A DNA stretch of 64,000 nucleotides, from assembly GCF_014697475.1 (NCBI RefSeq), contig NZ_JACJRV010000002.1:309515-373514 (forward strand). Reading direction: 5' to 3'. Origin of the DNA: Nostoc sp. FACHB-152 (GTDB taxonomy: Bacteria; Cyanobacteriota; Cyanobacteriia; Cyanobacteriales; Nostocaceae). A program made the translations under genes and the position numbers. The notes under the pieces are model-generated. The model did not search any database. It saw only the letters and a program-made list of their open reading frames with translations, and had not been told where the DNA came from. Within the stretch, counting starts at the first letter, position 1; each line of letters begins with the position of its first letter. Below are positions 35,233 to 44,007 of this stretch, piece after piece.

Positions 35233-36780
35233 ATGACTGAATACGATTACATTGTGATAGGTGCAGGCTCGGCAGGCTGTGTTCTGGCCAACCGCCTCAC
35301 AGAAGACGGTAAAACAACTGTGTTATTACTAGAAGCTGGTAATCCGCCTAGCTTACCAGAACATCAAGTACCTTTAGCCTGGGTAAAACTTTGGGGTACT
35401 GAAGCAGACTGGGCATATTTTACGGAAGAAGAACCGTACTTAAATAACCGTAAAATCTATTGTCCGCGCGGCAAAGTTCTTGGTGGTACTAGTGCGATTA
35501 ACGCCATGATTTATATTCGTGGTAGTCGGTATGATTATGACCACTGGCAAGAATTAGGCAATTCTGATTGGAGTTACCAAGATGTGTTGCCTTACTTCCA
35601 GAAATCTGAAAACCAGCAGCATGGCGCATCTCAATTTCATGGGGCTGATGGATTATTGAGTGTGACAGATCCCTTAGCACCTGCTGTAACATCACATCGA
35701 TTTGTAGACGCAGCAGTTGCATTAGGTTATGGGAAAAATCCTGATTTTAATGGCGCACAACAGCACGGAGCCGGACTTTATCAGTTGACTGTTAAAGATG
35801 GTCAGCGTCACAGTACAGCTTCGGCTTTTCTACTACCCATTTTGGAGCGTCCTAATTTAACAGTTACTACTGGTGCGTTAGTGACTCGATTATTATTTGC
35901 AGGAACGCACACAATAGGGGTGGAATACATACACCAAGGAACGATACACCAATCTTTTGTGGGACAGGAAGTAATTCTGAGTGCGGGTGCAATTGATTCG
36001 CCTAAACTGCTAATGCTCTCTGGCATCGGCAATGCAGAACATCTCAAGGCTTTAAATATTCCTGTGGTTGTTGATTTGCCTGGTGTTGGTCAAAACCTCC
36101 AAGATCATCTTCACGTTGCCGTGGCATACCAAGCAACTGTTGATTTACAACCTGACATAACCAGCAATATCGCCGAAGCAGGATTATTTCTGCATACTGA
36201 AGGTCGTTTAGATGTTGCCCCAGATTTGCAGTTTTTCTCTGGCCCTGTTTTGTGGGCGCATCCTGCCTATGCTCGTGAGGGGCCAGGATTCGGTGCTACA
36301 GCTTGTATAACTAATCCCCAAAGCCGTGGTAGTCTGACTTTGCGTTCTGCTTCTCCCCAAGACATCCCAATAATTCGGATGAATTATCTCCAGAGTGAAT
36401 CTGATTCACAAAAGTTGCTGGCGGGGATTAAAATCATTCGGCAAATATTGCAATCAAGTGCCTTTGATGAGTTCCGAGGCGAAGAAGTTGCCCCTGGCAT
36501 TGATAATCAAAGTGATGAATCACTTTTAGCTTATATCCGAGAAACTTGTGATACTGTGTACCACCTTGTCGGGACTTGCAAAATGGGAACTGACCAGAAT
36601 TCAGTCGTAGACCCAGAACTGCGGGTACATGGTGTTGAGGGTCTACGTGTTGTGGATGCCTCAATTATGCCAACAATTACTACAGGCAACACGAATGCAC
36701 CCACAATTATGATTGGGGAAAAGGCCGCAGATTTGATTAAAGCTGCCAAGCCAGTAGCTTTAACAAGTGCGATCGCTTAA
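35233..36780 (+). CDS. GMC-family flavin oxidoreductase (choline dehydrogenase-like)
   Basis: A 515-residue FAD enzyme that oxidises an alcohol. The N-terminal dinucleotide-binding motif YIVIGAGSAGCVLANRL has GAGSAG at 10-15 and LLLEAG after it. GMC signature 1 is in CPRGKVLGGTSAINAMIYIRG and signature 2 in LSAGAIDSPKLLMLSGIG. The active-site region near the C-terminus has the conserved His in VYHLVGTCKMG and the Asn/His-pair position in PTITTGNTNAPTIMIGEKAADLI. It is closest in style to choline/alcohol dehydrogenases; no betaine-synthesis partner is nearby, so the substrate is open. A MITE sits 3 bp after its stop. Confidence 0.9.
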   Translation: MTEYDYIVIGAGSAGCVLANRLTEDGKTTVLLLEAGNPPSLPEHQVPLAWVKLWGTEADWAYFTEEEPYLNNRKIYCPRGKVLGGTSAINAMIYIRGSRYDYDHWQELGNSDWSYQDVLPYFQKSENQQHGASQFHGADGLLSVTDPLAPAVTSHRFVDAAVALGYGKNPDFNGAQQHGAGLYQLTVKDGQRHSTASAFLLPILERPNLTVTTGALVTRLLFAGTHTIGVEYIHQGTIHQSFVGQEVILSAGAIDSPKLLMLSGIGNAEHLKALNIPVVVDLPGVGQNLQDHLHVAVAYQATVDLQPDITSNIAEAGLFLHTEGRLDVAPDLQFFSGPVLWAHPAYAREGPGFGATACITNPQSRGSLTLRSASPQDIPIIRMNYLQSESDSQKLLAGIKIIRQILQSSAFDEFRGEEVAPGIDNQSDESLLAYIRETCDTVYHLVGTCKMGTDQNSVVDPELRVHGVEGLRVVDASIMPTITTGNTNAPTIMIGEKAADLIKAAKPVALTSAIA

Positions 36781-36783
36781 GAT

Positions 36784-36938
36784 AACGTGAGTTCGACCGA
36801 TGATAAAGAACCCCTCTCCAAACCTCTCCCCGAAGCAGGGAGAGGCTTAGAAAGCTTAATTTTTTGTTCCTAACCAAGATATTAAAGCCCCTCTCCGAGA
36901 CGGAGAGGGGTTGGGGAGAGGTTCATCGAACTCACGTT
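36784..36938 (+). mobile_element. AACGTGAG-type MITE, intact copy with 5-bp target duplication
   Basis: A 155-bp element with inverted ends aacgtgagttcga / tcgaactcacgtt and facing blocks cccctctccaaacctctccc and ggggttggggagagg. The five bases aagat occur directly on both sides (36779-36783 and 36939-36943). The left duplication overlaps the stop codon of the GMC gene, so the element landed at the very end of that gene without changing its product. Non-coding. Confidence 0.88.
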
Positions 36939-36949
36939 AAGATAGTGCA

Positions 36950-36979
36950 AGTAGGGGCATACATCCGTCTGCCCCTACT
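36950..36979. terminator. 10-bp hairpin between the convergent GMC and dapL genes
   Basis: agtaggggca and tgcccctact pair perfectly around a 10-base loop. The hairpin lies 16 bases beyond the minus-strand dapL stop and after the plus-strand GMC gene, as expected for a shared terminator. The T-run is weak. Confidence 0.5.
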
Positions 36980-36994
36980 GTATTTGCTCAAAAG

Positions 36995-38230
36995 CTATGA
37001 TACAAAGCGGCTGGTAATCCGTTTCATTGCTTCTTCTACATTTTCTCTGCTGTTGAATGCAGAAATGCGGAAGTAGCCTTCACCCGCAGCACCAAAGCCA
37101 GAACCAGGTGTCCCGACAACATTGCAAGTATGCAGTAATTTATCGAAGAAATCCCAGCTAGAAAGTTCGTTGGGAGTTTTTAGCCAAACGTAAGGTGCGT
37201 TCACTCCACCATAAACTGCTATCCCGGCGGCTGTAAGTTGTTCTCGAATGATTTTAGCGTTTTCTAAATAGAAACTTACTAAGGCTTTGATTTGTGCCTG
37301 TCCCTCTGCGGAATATACTGCTTCTGCGCCGCGCTGCACGATGTAAGACACACCGTTGAACTTGGTAGACTGGCGGCGGTTCCACAACTTCCACAATTCC
37401 ACATCGGAACCATCAGCCGCTTTGGCTTTTAGGGTTTGGGGTACGACAGTTAAAGCGCAACGAGTTCCAGTAAAACCAGCATTTTTAGAGAAGGAACGGA
37501 ACTCAATTGCACAATCTCTTGCACCTTCAATTTCATAAATAGAATGAGGTAGCGACGGGTCTGTAATATATGCTTCGTAAGCAGCATCAAAGAAAATAAT
37601 CGAGTTATTAGCTTTGGCGTAGTCTACCCATGCTTTCAGGTGTTCTTTGGTCGCTGTTGCACCTGTGGGATTATTAGGGAAGCAAAGGTAAATTAAATCA
37701 ACTTTTTGGCTGGGAATTTCGGCGGTAAAGTTATTTTCTGCGGTAATTGGCAGATAAACTAAACCATCAAATTCACCTTTATCATTGGCTGGGCCTGTGT
37801 GTCCTGCCATAACGTTAGTGTCTACATATACCGGATACACAGGGTCGGTAACAGCGATAACGTTGTTGTTACCAAAAATGTCGAGAATGTTGCCTGTATC
37901 GCATTTAGAACCGTCGGAAATAAAGATTTCGGAAGCATCGACTTCTGCACCTCGTGCTTGGAAATCTTGGGCTGCAATTTTTTCCCTTAACCAAGCATAA
38001 CCTTGTTCTGGGCCATAGCCTTTGAAAGTTGCGCGATCGCCCATCTCTTCCACAGCTTTAATCATCGCTGTGCGGCAAGCTTCTGGTAATGGTTCGGTAA
38101 CATCGCCAATTCCCAACCGAATGATTTTAGCATCGGGGTTGGCTTCGGCAAAGGCATTGACTCGCCGCGCAATTTCAGGAAAAAGATAACCAGCTTTTAG
38201 CTTCAGGTAGTTGTCGTTAATCGTCGCCAT
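36995..38230 (-). CDS. dapL: LL-diaminopimelate aminotransferase
   Basis: Converts tetrahydrodipicolinate to LL-diaminopimelate in one step, the lysine/peptidoglycan route used by cyanobacteria and plants. It is a PLP enzyme of 411 residues, the standard DapL length, from ATG 38230 ([20 protein letters not shown]); a start 7 codons upstream is possible but not family-like. Conserved features are [13 protein letters not shown] near the N-terminus, [27 protein letters not shown] with the PLP/carboxylate-binding Asn, and [14 protein letters not shown] with the PLP-binding Lys. The C-terminal [20 protein letters not shown] holds the carboxylate-binding Arg. Cytoplasmic. It is convergent with the GMC gene. 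Confidence 0.96.
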   Translation of the reverse strand: MATINDNYLKLKAGYLFPEIARRVNAFAEANPDAKIIRLGIGDVTEPLPEACRTAMIKAVEEMGDRATFKGYGPEQGYAWLREKIAAQDFQARGAEVDASEIFISDGSKCDTGNILDIFGNNNVIAVTDPVYPVYVDTNVMAGHTGPANDKGEFDGLVYLPITAENNFTAEIPSQKVDLIYLCFPNNPTGATATKEHLKAWVDYAKANNSIIFFDAAYEAYITDPSLPHSIYEIEGARDCAIEFRSFSKNAGFTGTRCALTVVPQTLKAKAADGSDVELWKLWNRRQSTKFNGVSYIVQRGAEAVYSAEGQAQIKALVSFYLENAKIIREQLTAAGIAVYGGVNAPYVWLKTPNELSSWDFFDKLLHTCNVVGTPGSGFGAAGEGYFRISAFNSRENVEEAMKRITSRFVS

Positions 38231-38368
38231 AGTAGATAGTGAAACAGGCACTAAAACAGCTTACAGCTAATTGCTATTGGCGATCGTAGGGATACCCGTG
38301 CAAAAATCCGAAACTTTACACCTCTGGGGTCTTTATGAAAAGGCTTTAACTGGAGAATATCTCACTTG

Positions 38369-38650
38369 TTACTTTGGTTGAGAGCAATAAAATTGCATTT
38401 TTGCATCACCTTTTAATAACAAGCAATTGCTAATAGAATCGTTATTTTTTGCCAAACCTTCATTTGAATTACTATTTTCTCTTGCAGTTAAAATTTTCAC
38501 TGTTAACCCTGATATTATGGCAATAGATAATATAGACGCAATTGTTAATATAAGCCTATCGGGGGTTTTCTTCTGAGAACTGTGTTGATTGCATTGGATG
38601 CAAACTGTTTTAGGCGACCAAAAATGCTCATCAAAATCATAATAACTCAT
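38369..38650 (-). CDS. Small single-helix membrane protein
   Basis: A 93-residue protein. An N-terminal cytoplasmic arm has a CIQC motif (CxxC at about 17-20), which could be half of a metal-binding knuckle. One helix (about 33-52, LILTIASILSIAIISGLTV) is followed by an Asn/Ser-rich extracytoplasmic tail with two further cysteines. No family is recognised. Codon use and the membrane-protein layout make it plausible as a real gene, but it is short and stands alone. Confidence 0.45.
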   Translation of the reverse strand: MSYYDFDEHFWSPKTVCIQCNQHSSQKKTPDRLILTIASILSIAIISGLTVKILTARENSNSNEGLAKNNDSISNCLLLKGDAKMQFYCSQPK

Positions 38651-39314
38651 TTCTTAATTCCTTAACGCTAAAAAATACTCAACAGGATTGCTGGCATGGC
38701 AAATTCATCAATAATCTTTTGACATTTAGCTTTGAATAGCAATCAAATAGATTATGATTTAGTTCTTTGAGTTTTATGTATTTAATTTTTGGCATTAAAT
38801 ACAACAGCTTTTAGCTTATTTAGCAACTAATTATAAGTATTAAATCTAATTGTGTGTGAGAAGAAATACTTCTAGCAAAAGTCATAAATGCACTATGACT
38901 TTTGTCATATTTTAGTTGAAACTGCTAAAAGTTTTATAAATCATCGCTGATTTATAGTGTTTTTATAGTCTAAAATCACCATTAAATAATCAGTAATTTT
39001 GACTAAATTCCCATACAATTTCAGCAAGAAACATATGGAAAATACTATATGAATAAACAGGTCAATGTTAACTTTACTGTTGATTCCTAACGAAGATTGA
39101 GACAATTTGCAACAAACTACAACAACTACATCATCTTGCAGTGATGTCTGGTGAGAAGACTCACAGCGCACCATCTGGATAGGGTTAGGCTAGGAAAAAT
39201 ATATAAGATTAAAAAGTTAAAGGCTAAGATAAGTATTCCCAGGTTGTATTGCGAATTAACATGAGATATAACTTGGAAAATTATTTATTTATAGAATATT
39301 AATGATTATCGGTT
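38651..39314. other. AT-rich gap upstream of the glycosyltransferase cluster
   Basis: It is about 660 bases with no repeat family noted elsewhere and no convincing gene. The open frame at 38941-39174 (minus) has low-complexity hydrophobic text and no ribosome site. A partial inverted repeat, aaaagtcataaatgcac / atgacttttgtc, lies at 38877-38906. This is the likely promoter region of the plus-strand cluster. Confidence 0.45.
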
Positions 39315-40007
39315 GTGAATCAAAATCTGACTAAAGCCACGATTTCGATTATTATTCCAACTCTCAACGAAGCAAAAAATGTCAAAGAAGCGATCGCTAG
39401 CACTCAACCTAGTGCCAACATAGAAATTATTGTGGTAGATGGTGGCTCTAGTGATGACACAGTACAAATATGTCAGTCATTAGGTGTCAAAGTTATTTCA
39501 TCATCTTCTGGCCGTGCTGTGCAAATGAATGCGGGTGCGGCGGTGGCTAGTGGCGAAATTTTGTTATTTCTCCATGCAGATACTCGCTTAAGCGTTGGGT
39601 TTGATGTCCAAATTCGTCAGGCACTATCACAACCAAAAATTGTCGCGGGTGCATTTGATTTGCAGATTGATGCGTCGCCTTTTGTTTTCAGATTAGTCGA
39701 ATGGGGAGTAAAATGGCGATCGCGTCTTTTCCAAATGCCTTACGGCGATCAAGCAATATTTTTAACTAAAAAAGTATTTCAGGAAATTGGTGGTTTTCCA
39801 GAATTACCGATTATGGAAGACTTTGAACTCATACGGCAGTTACATTCCACAGGGCGCATTGTAATTCTTAGCACTCCAGTCATCACTTCCGCTCGGAGAT
39901 GGTTGCAAAAAGGGGTTTTTAAAACTACCTTACTGAATCAAATAATTATCATTGCTTATTTATTTGGAGTTTCCCCCCAACAAATTCGTAGCTGGTATCG
40001 TCGGTAA
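39315..40007 (+). CDS. Family-2 glycosyltransferase, TIGR04283 type
   Basis: A 230-residue GT-A fold enzyme. It opens with SIIIPTLNEAKNVKEAIAS, then EIIVVDGGSSDDT (nucleotide-sugar binding), GRAVQMNAGAAVASGEILLFLHADTRL (DxD-like metal site as HAD), and GDQAIFLTKKVFQEIGGFPELPIMEDFELIRQL (acceptor-side ED motif). This matches the TIGR04283 group, annotated as arsenosugar-related glycosyltransferases. The start is a GTG at 39315; the nearby ATG at 39302 is out of frame. It is the first of four same-strand genes (glycosyltransferase, two VTT proteins, flavin disulfide reductase), a grouping that suggests one pathway, substrate unknown. Confidence 0.87.
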   Translation: MNQNLTKATISIIIPTLNEAKNVKEAIASTQPSANIEIIVVDGGSSDDTVQICQSLGVKVISSSSGRAVQMNAGAAVASGEILLFLHADTRLSVGFDVQIRQALSQPKIVAGAFDLQIDASPFVFRLVEWGVKWRSRLFQMPYGDQAIFLTKKVFQEIGGFPELPIMEDFELIRQLHSTGRIVILSTPVITSARRWLQKGVFKTTLLNQIIIIAYLFGVSPQQIRSWYRR

Positions 40008-40122
40008 AAATTTAGCAGGATTTAAGCTGTTTCTCATTTACAGAGCATATTTTAATTAAAAATTGCTTGTAGGATGATAATTACTACCTGCTGGTAAACT
40101 TTGTGGCGTTTTCCTAGTAAAT

Positions 40123-40869
40123 ATGATATTTACAAAGAACAAATTACGATTCAAGGGCAAATTTAAATTTTGTCTATTAATTTTTCTGATTGCAGTTCTG
40201 ATAATTGCTGCTAAATTTTTGAATATTCAAGAATTTTTACATAGTTTAATAAATCAAGTTAACAGTCTTGGCATTTGGGGGCCTGTTGCCTACATAGGCA
40301 TTTACAATTTAGCAACATTGCTGTTTGTTCCTGGTTCACTTCTAACTTTAAAAGGTGGCTGTTTATTTGGTTTATTTTGGGGTTCGGTTTATGTATTGAT
40401 TGCTGCACTTATTGGGGCAACTTTAGCTTTTTTGGTTGGGCGATATTTGTCACGAGATTGGGTAGCTAGCCAAATTGATAAACATCCTAAATTGCAAGCA
40501 ATTGATTTAGCAGTTGCTCAAGAGGGATGGAAAATTGTATTGTTAACTCGCTTGTGTCCTATTTTTCCATTTAACTTATTAAATTATGTCTTTGGAGTAA
40601 CGCAAGTTTCCCTCAAAGATTATATATTAGGTTCTTTCGGAATTATCCCTGGAACTGTTATGTATGTTTACATTGGTTCTCTAGCAGGTAATTTAGTTAT
40701 GTCTAATGTACCAATGACTCCAGAAGCCCAAATCTACGAACAATCCATGCAAGTGATTGGATTAATTGCTACGGTAGCAGTAACTATTTATATAACAAAA
40801 GTCGCTCAAAAAGCTTTACATCAAAGCATGGTAATTACAGAAGCCAAAAAACTAGAGAGTAGAGATTAG
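40123..40869 (+). CDS. TVP38/TMEM64 (VTT-domain) membrane protein 1
   Basis: A 248-residue polytopic membrane protein with the VTT (DedA-like) domain. The core phrases are FVPGSLLTLKGGCLFGLFWGSVYVLIAALIGATLAFLVGRYLSRDWV and LLTRLCPIFPFNLLNYVFGVTQVSLKDYILGSFGIIPGTVMYVYIGSLAG. The two re-entrant segments with FxPGS and the R-x-x-P-x-P-F-N-x-x-N-Y motif are the family hallmarks. Relatives are lipid scramblases or undecaprenyl/lipid carriers. It is a tandem paralog of the next gene (68-bp gap) and probably co-transcribed with it and with the glycosyltransferase gene 115 bp upstream. Confidence 0.93.
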   Translation: MIFTKNKLRFKGKFKFCLLIFLIAVLIIAAKFLNIQEFLHSLINQVNSLGIWGPVAYIGIYNLATLLFVPGSLLTLKGGCLFGLFWGSVYVLIAALIGATLAFLVGRYLSRDWVASQIDKHPKLQAIDLAVAQEGWKIVLLTRLCPIFPFNLLNYVFGVTQVSLKDYILGSFGIIPGTVMYVYIGSLAGNLVMSNVPMTPEAQIYEQSMQVIGLIATVAVTIYITKVAQKALHQSMVITEAKKLESRD

Positions 40870-40937
40870 AGGCTAGGGCTAAGGACTGCTGATAAACTGT
40901 GGGATTAGTTATCTAAATATTTTGGTATTTACAAAAT

Positions 40938-41720
40938 ATGCGAAATCAAATTTTAATCCATCCGCGTTATACACAACAATTAAAGAAGTTTTTTCAGTTA
41001 TTGATGTTAATGCTTGTAACTTTAGCGATCGCTATCTTCTTTCTACCAGAATTTGCCCTAGCACAAACAGCATCATCAACAAATTCCTTCAATCCCCAAA
41101 CTCTTTTACGTGATGCCTTGCAATGGATTGATAGCTTGGGAACTTTGGGAGCCATAGCCTTTATCGGACTCTATATTATTGCCACCGTTGCATTTTTACC
41201 AGGTTCCATTCTCACTCTTGGTTCCGGCGTTGTCTTTGGTGTAGTTTGGGGTTCTATTTACGTATTTATTGGGGCAACTATTGGCGCGACGGCTGCATTT
41301 TTAGTTGGACGTTACTTAGCAAGGGGATGGGTTGCTAAAAAAATTGCAGATAATCAAAATTTTGCAGCCATTGACAAAGCCGTTGGTCGAGAAGGCTTAA
41401 AAATTGTTTTATTAACTAGACTTTCGCCGATATTTCCCTTTAACTTATTAAACTACGCCTTTGGTGTGACAGGCGTTTCTTTAAAAGATTATTTTATTGG
41501 GTCTGTGGGGATGATTCCTGGCACAATTATGTATGTATATATTGGTTCTTTGGCTAGTAATTTAGCTCTGATTGGCACAGAAGCTCAACCTACGAACCCT
41601 GCACTACAATGGGCAATTCGCATCATTGGTTTTATTGCCACAGTTGCAGTCACAATATATGTCACCCGCATTGCCCGGAAAGCTTTAGAAGAAGAGGTAA
41701 AAATGAAAGATGAAGTATGA
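40938..41720 (+). CDS. TVP38/TMEM64 (VTT-domain) membrane protein 2
   Basis: A 260-residue paralog of the preceding protein, with an added N-terminal segment resembling a signal peptide (LLMLMLVTLAIAIFFLPEFALAQT). The VTT core has FLPGSILTLGSGVVFGVVWGSIYVFIGATIGATAAFLVGRYLARGW and LLTRLSPIFPFNLLNYAFGVTGVSLKDYFIGSVGMIPGTIMYVYIGSLAS. Core identity to copy 1 is high by eye, so this is a tandem duplication, diverged mainly at both ends. Inner membrane or thylakoid location; lipid-transport role inferred from the family only. Confidence 0.93.
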   Translation: MRNQILIHPRYTQQLKKFFQLLMLMLVTLAIAIFFLPEFALAQTASSTNSFNPQTLLRDALQWIDSLGTLGAIAFIGLYIIATVAFLPGSILTLGSGVVFGVVWGSIYVFIGATIGATAAFLVGRYLARGWVAKKIADNQNFAAIDKAVGREGLKIVLLTRLSPIFPFNLLNYAFGVTGVSLKDYFIGSVGMIPGTIMYVYIGSLASNLALIGTEAQPTNPALQWAIRIIGFIATVAVTIYVTRIARKALEEEVKMKDEV

Positions 41721-41750
41721 AGGATAAAATTTTACACTTCATACTTCATC

Positions 41751-41840
41751 TAGCAACCCATGTAGGAGATTCAAATAAATCTATTGCCTGTTGCCTATTG
41801 CCTGCCTCCACAAGTAGTTTGTAAATCAAATATGATTGCT
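41751..41840. repeat. Dispersed GCCTATTGCC-type repeat reaching the start codon of the flavoprotein gene
   Basis: It runs tagcaacccatgtaggagat...ctattgcctgttgcctattg...ttgtaaatcaaatatgattgctat and stops exactly where the flavoprotein's ATG begins. The same end, ttgtaaatcaaatacgatcgctat, abuts the GH3 start at 55320. Related pieces lie at 22972-23041, 54313-54370 and, reversed, 60330-60383. It creates a false upstream reading frame (from TTG 41784). Confidence 0.7.
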
Positions 41841-43376
41841 ATGGAAAGAGTTATCGTTCGCCCAGTGGATGAGTATAACCAGAAGTTAGTTTCTTATGTG
41901 CATCCGCCAAATTGGGTCAATCCACAACCTGCTGATTGTTATGATTTGGTAGTAATTGGTGCTGGAACTGCGGGATTAGTCGTAGCCGCAGGTGCAGCCG
42001 GTTTAGATTTGGGTTTAAAAGTTGCATTAATCGAAAAGCATCTCATGGGTGGAGATTGCTTGAATGTTGGTTGCGTACCCTCTAAATGTATGATTCGCTC
42101 ATCGCGGGTGTTAGGCGAAATTTGGCAGGCGAAAAATTTTGGCATTAATATTTCTCAGCAACAAGTTGAAGTTGATTTTCCCGCAGTTATGGCGCGAATG
42201 CGGCGTGTGAGGGCAGATATTAGTCCTCATGATTCGGCTGAACGGTTTAAAAATCTGGGTATTGATGTTTTCTTAGGTAGCGGTCGATTTGCCAGCAACA
42301 ACACTGTGGAAGTTGACGGAAAAACTCTGCGGTTCAAAAAAGCGGTAATAGCTACAGGTGCAAGGGCTGTGCGTCCGCCAATTCCCGGAATCGAAACAGT
42401 CGGTTATTTGACTAATGAAACGGTTTTTTCGTTAATTCAACGGCCGGATAAATTAGCAGTAATTGGTGGCGGGCCAATTGGTTGTGAATTAGCGCAAACT
42501 TTTCGGCGTTTGGGTTGTGAAGTGACGCTGTTCCATAGCGGTTCTCACCTGCTAAATAAAGAAGATGCTGACGCGGCAGAAATTGTGCAGAATGTCTTGA
42601 TTAGTGAAGGCATTCGCGTAGTATTAAATTGCCAGTTAGAAGAAGTGGTGTCAGTAACGGAAGGGAAGCGGCTTTACTTTTCTGCTAACGGTAACAGAGA
42701 TTCTGTAACAGTAGATGAGATTTTGGTAGGTGCGGGACGTGCGCCGAATGTCGAAGGTTTGAATTTAGAAGCTGTAGGAGTAGAGTACGACACGCGTCAG
42801 GGGGTGAAGGTCAATGATTACCTCCAGACAACCAATGCCAAAATTTATGCGGCTGGTGATATCTGCATGAACTGGAAATTTACCCATGCTGCTGATGCGG
42901 CGGCGCGAATTGTCATTAAGAATACGCTATTTTCTCCCTTTGGATTAGGTCGTTCTAAACTCAGCAGTTTAGTAATGCCTTGGGTAACATATACAGACCC
43001 AGAAATTGCTCATGTGGGAATGTACGAACATGAAGCACAAAAAAGAGGTATTGATGTAGCGACTATTACAATTCCTTTTAATAGTGTAGACCGAGCGATC
43101 GCAGATGGTGAAGAAGCAGGATTTCTCAAAATTCTCCACAAAAAAGGGTCTGATGAAATTCTCGGTGCTACTATCGTTGCTGCCCATGCAGGTGAGATGA
43201 TTTCCGAAGTCACCACTGCAATTGTGAATAAAATAGGTTTGAGCAAGTTAAGTAGTGTGATTCATCCTTATCCCACCCAAGCCGAAGCCATTAAAAAAGC
43301 TGCCGATGCTTATCGTCGCACCCTGCTGACTGCAAATACTAAACGGATTTTGGGATTTTTAACCAAGCTGTCTTAA
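41841..43376 (+). CDS. Mercuric-reductase-like FAD/NAD disulfide oxidoreductase
   Basis: A 511-residue flavoprotein. The FAD motif is VVIGAGTAGLVVAAG (GAGTAG at 40-45). The redox-active disulfide is Cys73-Cys78 in GGDCLNVGCVPSK, the NAD motif is AVIGGGPIGCELAQTFRRLG, and GDICMNWKFTHAADAAARI follows. A C-terminal dimerisation domain has the catalytic HPYPTQAEAIKKA His-Glu pair. It lacks both the N-terminal metal-binding domain and the C-terminal Cys-Cys pair that deliver Hg(II) in true MerA, so mercury reduction is doubtful. It also has an extra N-terminal 35 residues. ATG 41841 is preferred over upstream starts lying in repeat DNA. Context suggests it works with the VTT and glycosyltransferase proteins. 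Confidence 0.88.
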   Translation: MERVIVRPVDEYNQKLVSYVHPPNWVNPQPADCYDLVVIGAGTAGLVVAAGAAGLDLGLKVALIEKHLMGGDCLNVGCVPSKCMIRSSRVLGEIWQAKNFGINISQQQVEVDFPAVMARMRRVRADISPHDSAERFKNLGIDVFLGSGRFASNNTVEVDGKTLRFKKAVIATGARAVRPPIPGIETVGYLTNETVFSLIQRPDKLAVIGGGPIGCELAQTFRRLGCEVTLFHSGSHLLNKEDADAAEIVQNVLISEGIRVVLNCQLEEVVSVTEGKRLYFSANGNRDSVTVDEILVGAGRAPNVEGLNLEAVGVEYDTRQGVKVNDYLQTTNAKIYAAGDICMNWKFTHAADAAARIVIKNTLFSPFGLGRSKLSSLVMPWVTYTDPEIAHVGMYEHEAQKRGIDVATITIPFNSVDRAIADGEEAGFLKILHKKGSDEILGATIVAAHAGEMISEVTTAIVNKIGLSKLSSVIHPYPTQAEAIKKAADAYRRTLLTANTKRILGFLTKLS

Positions 43377-43410
43377 ACTTAAACAAATTGATATCGAGTA
43401 TAGGTGCGTA

Positions 43411-43441
43411 AAGGTGTAAGTCAGCAAAATCCTTACACCTT
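43411..43441. terminator. 10-bp hairpin between convergent genes
   Basis: aaggtgtaag (43411-43420) and cttacacctt (43432-43441) form a perfect stem with an 11-base loop, between the plus-strand flavoprotein gene and the minus-strand small membrane-protein gene. Likely a shared terminator. Confidence 0.55.
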
Positions 43442-43475
43442 CACACCCAATCTCAATGTTACTAACTAATTACGA

Positions 43476-43745
43476 TTAAGAATTGAAAAGTTCATTTAGT
43501 GAAACGAAACTTTGCTGTATTGCCTGAGATAAATAATTTCTGATCAAATCCGCAGTTTCGACTGGAAAATTACCTCCTGAAAGGGCAAAAGCTAAACTAG
43601 CAACACCGAGAAATAATGCTAATAATCTGCCGAAACAACCTGGATTAATTTCCAGAAAGAATAGTTTTGCTTGTCCTAAAACAGCAATTACTAAAAAAGC
43701 AATACCTAGAATTAAAAAAATATTGGTTAAAGGTAAAGTTGTCAT
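43476..43745 (-). CDS. Small two-helix membrane protein
   Basis: An 89-residue protein with two membrane helices (about 7-25, NIFLILGIAFLVIAVLG, and about 38-56, FGRLLALFLGVASLAFALSGG) joined by a short loop with one Cys, and a polar C-terminal tail. I recognise no family. The open frame extends 44 codons upstream to 43877 through basic, non-hydrophobic text. The ATG at 43745 is preferred because the first helix then starts close to the N-terminus; no clear ribosome site supports either. Confidence 0.5.
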   Translation of the reverse strand: MTTLPLTNIFLILGIAFLVIAVLGQAKLFFLEINPGCFGRLLALFLGVASLAFALSGGNFPVETADLIRNYLSQAIQQSFVSLNELFNS

Positions 43746-44007
43746 ATTAATTAAGCTGCTAAAACTTTGTTTATCCAAATATCTATTATAGATATTTTTA
43801 ATTTCAATTTCTATTCTTAATACTGACAAAGATAAAAATTGGCGTATTGGTCTTAAGAAGCGATCGCAGCACAACAACCTCTCACTTCTAGAATCAAGGC
43901 TGATTACCTCGCTCAGACATCAAAATTTGAATTCTATCAAGGTTGTACTAGACCATATGCCCCTTCTTAGGTTAAACTACACTAAGTTGGGAGGAATAGC
44001 GGATTTT

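Noticed and set aside
38941-39174. 77-residue minus-strand open frame
   Set aside because: No ribosome site, odd composition (VVVVVCC), and it overlaps the probable promoter region of the glycosyltransferase cluster.
41841-43376. Calling the flavoprotein a true mercuric reductase (merA)
   Set aside because: It lacks the N-terminal heavy-metal domain and the C-terminal vicinal cysteines, and no merR, merT or merP is nearby. Only the general disulfide-oxidoreductase fold is supported.
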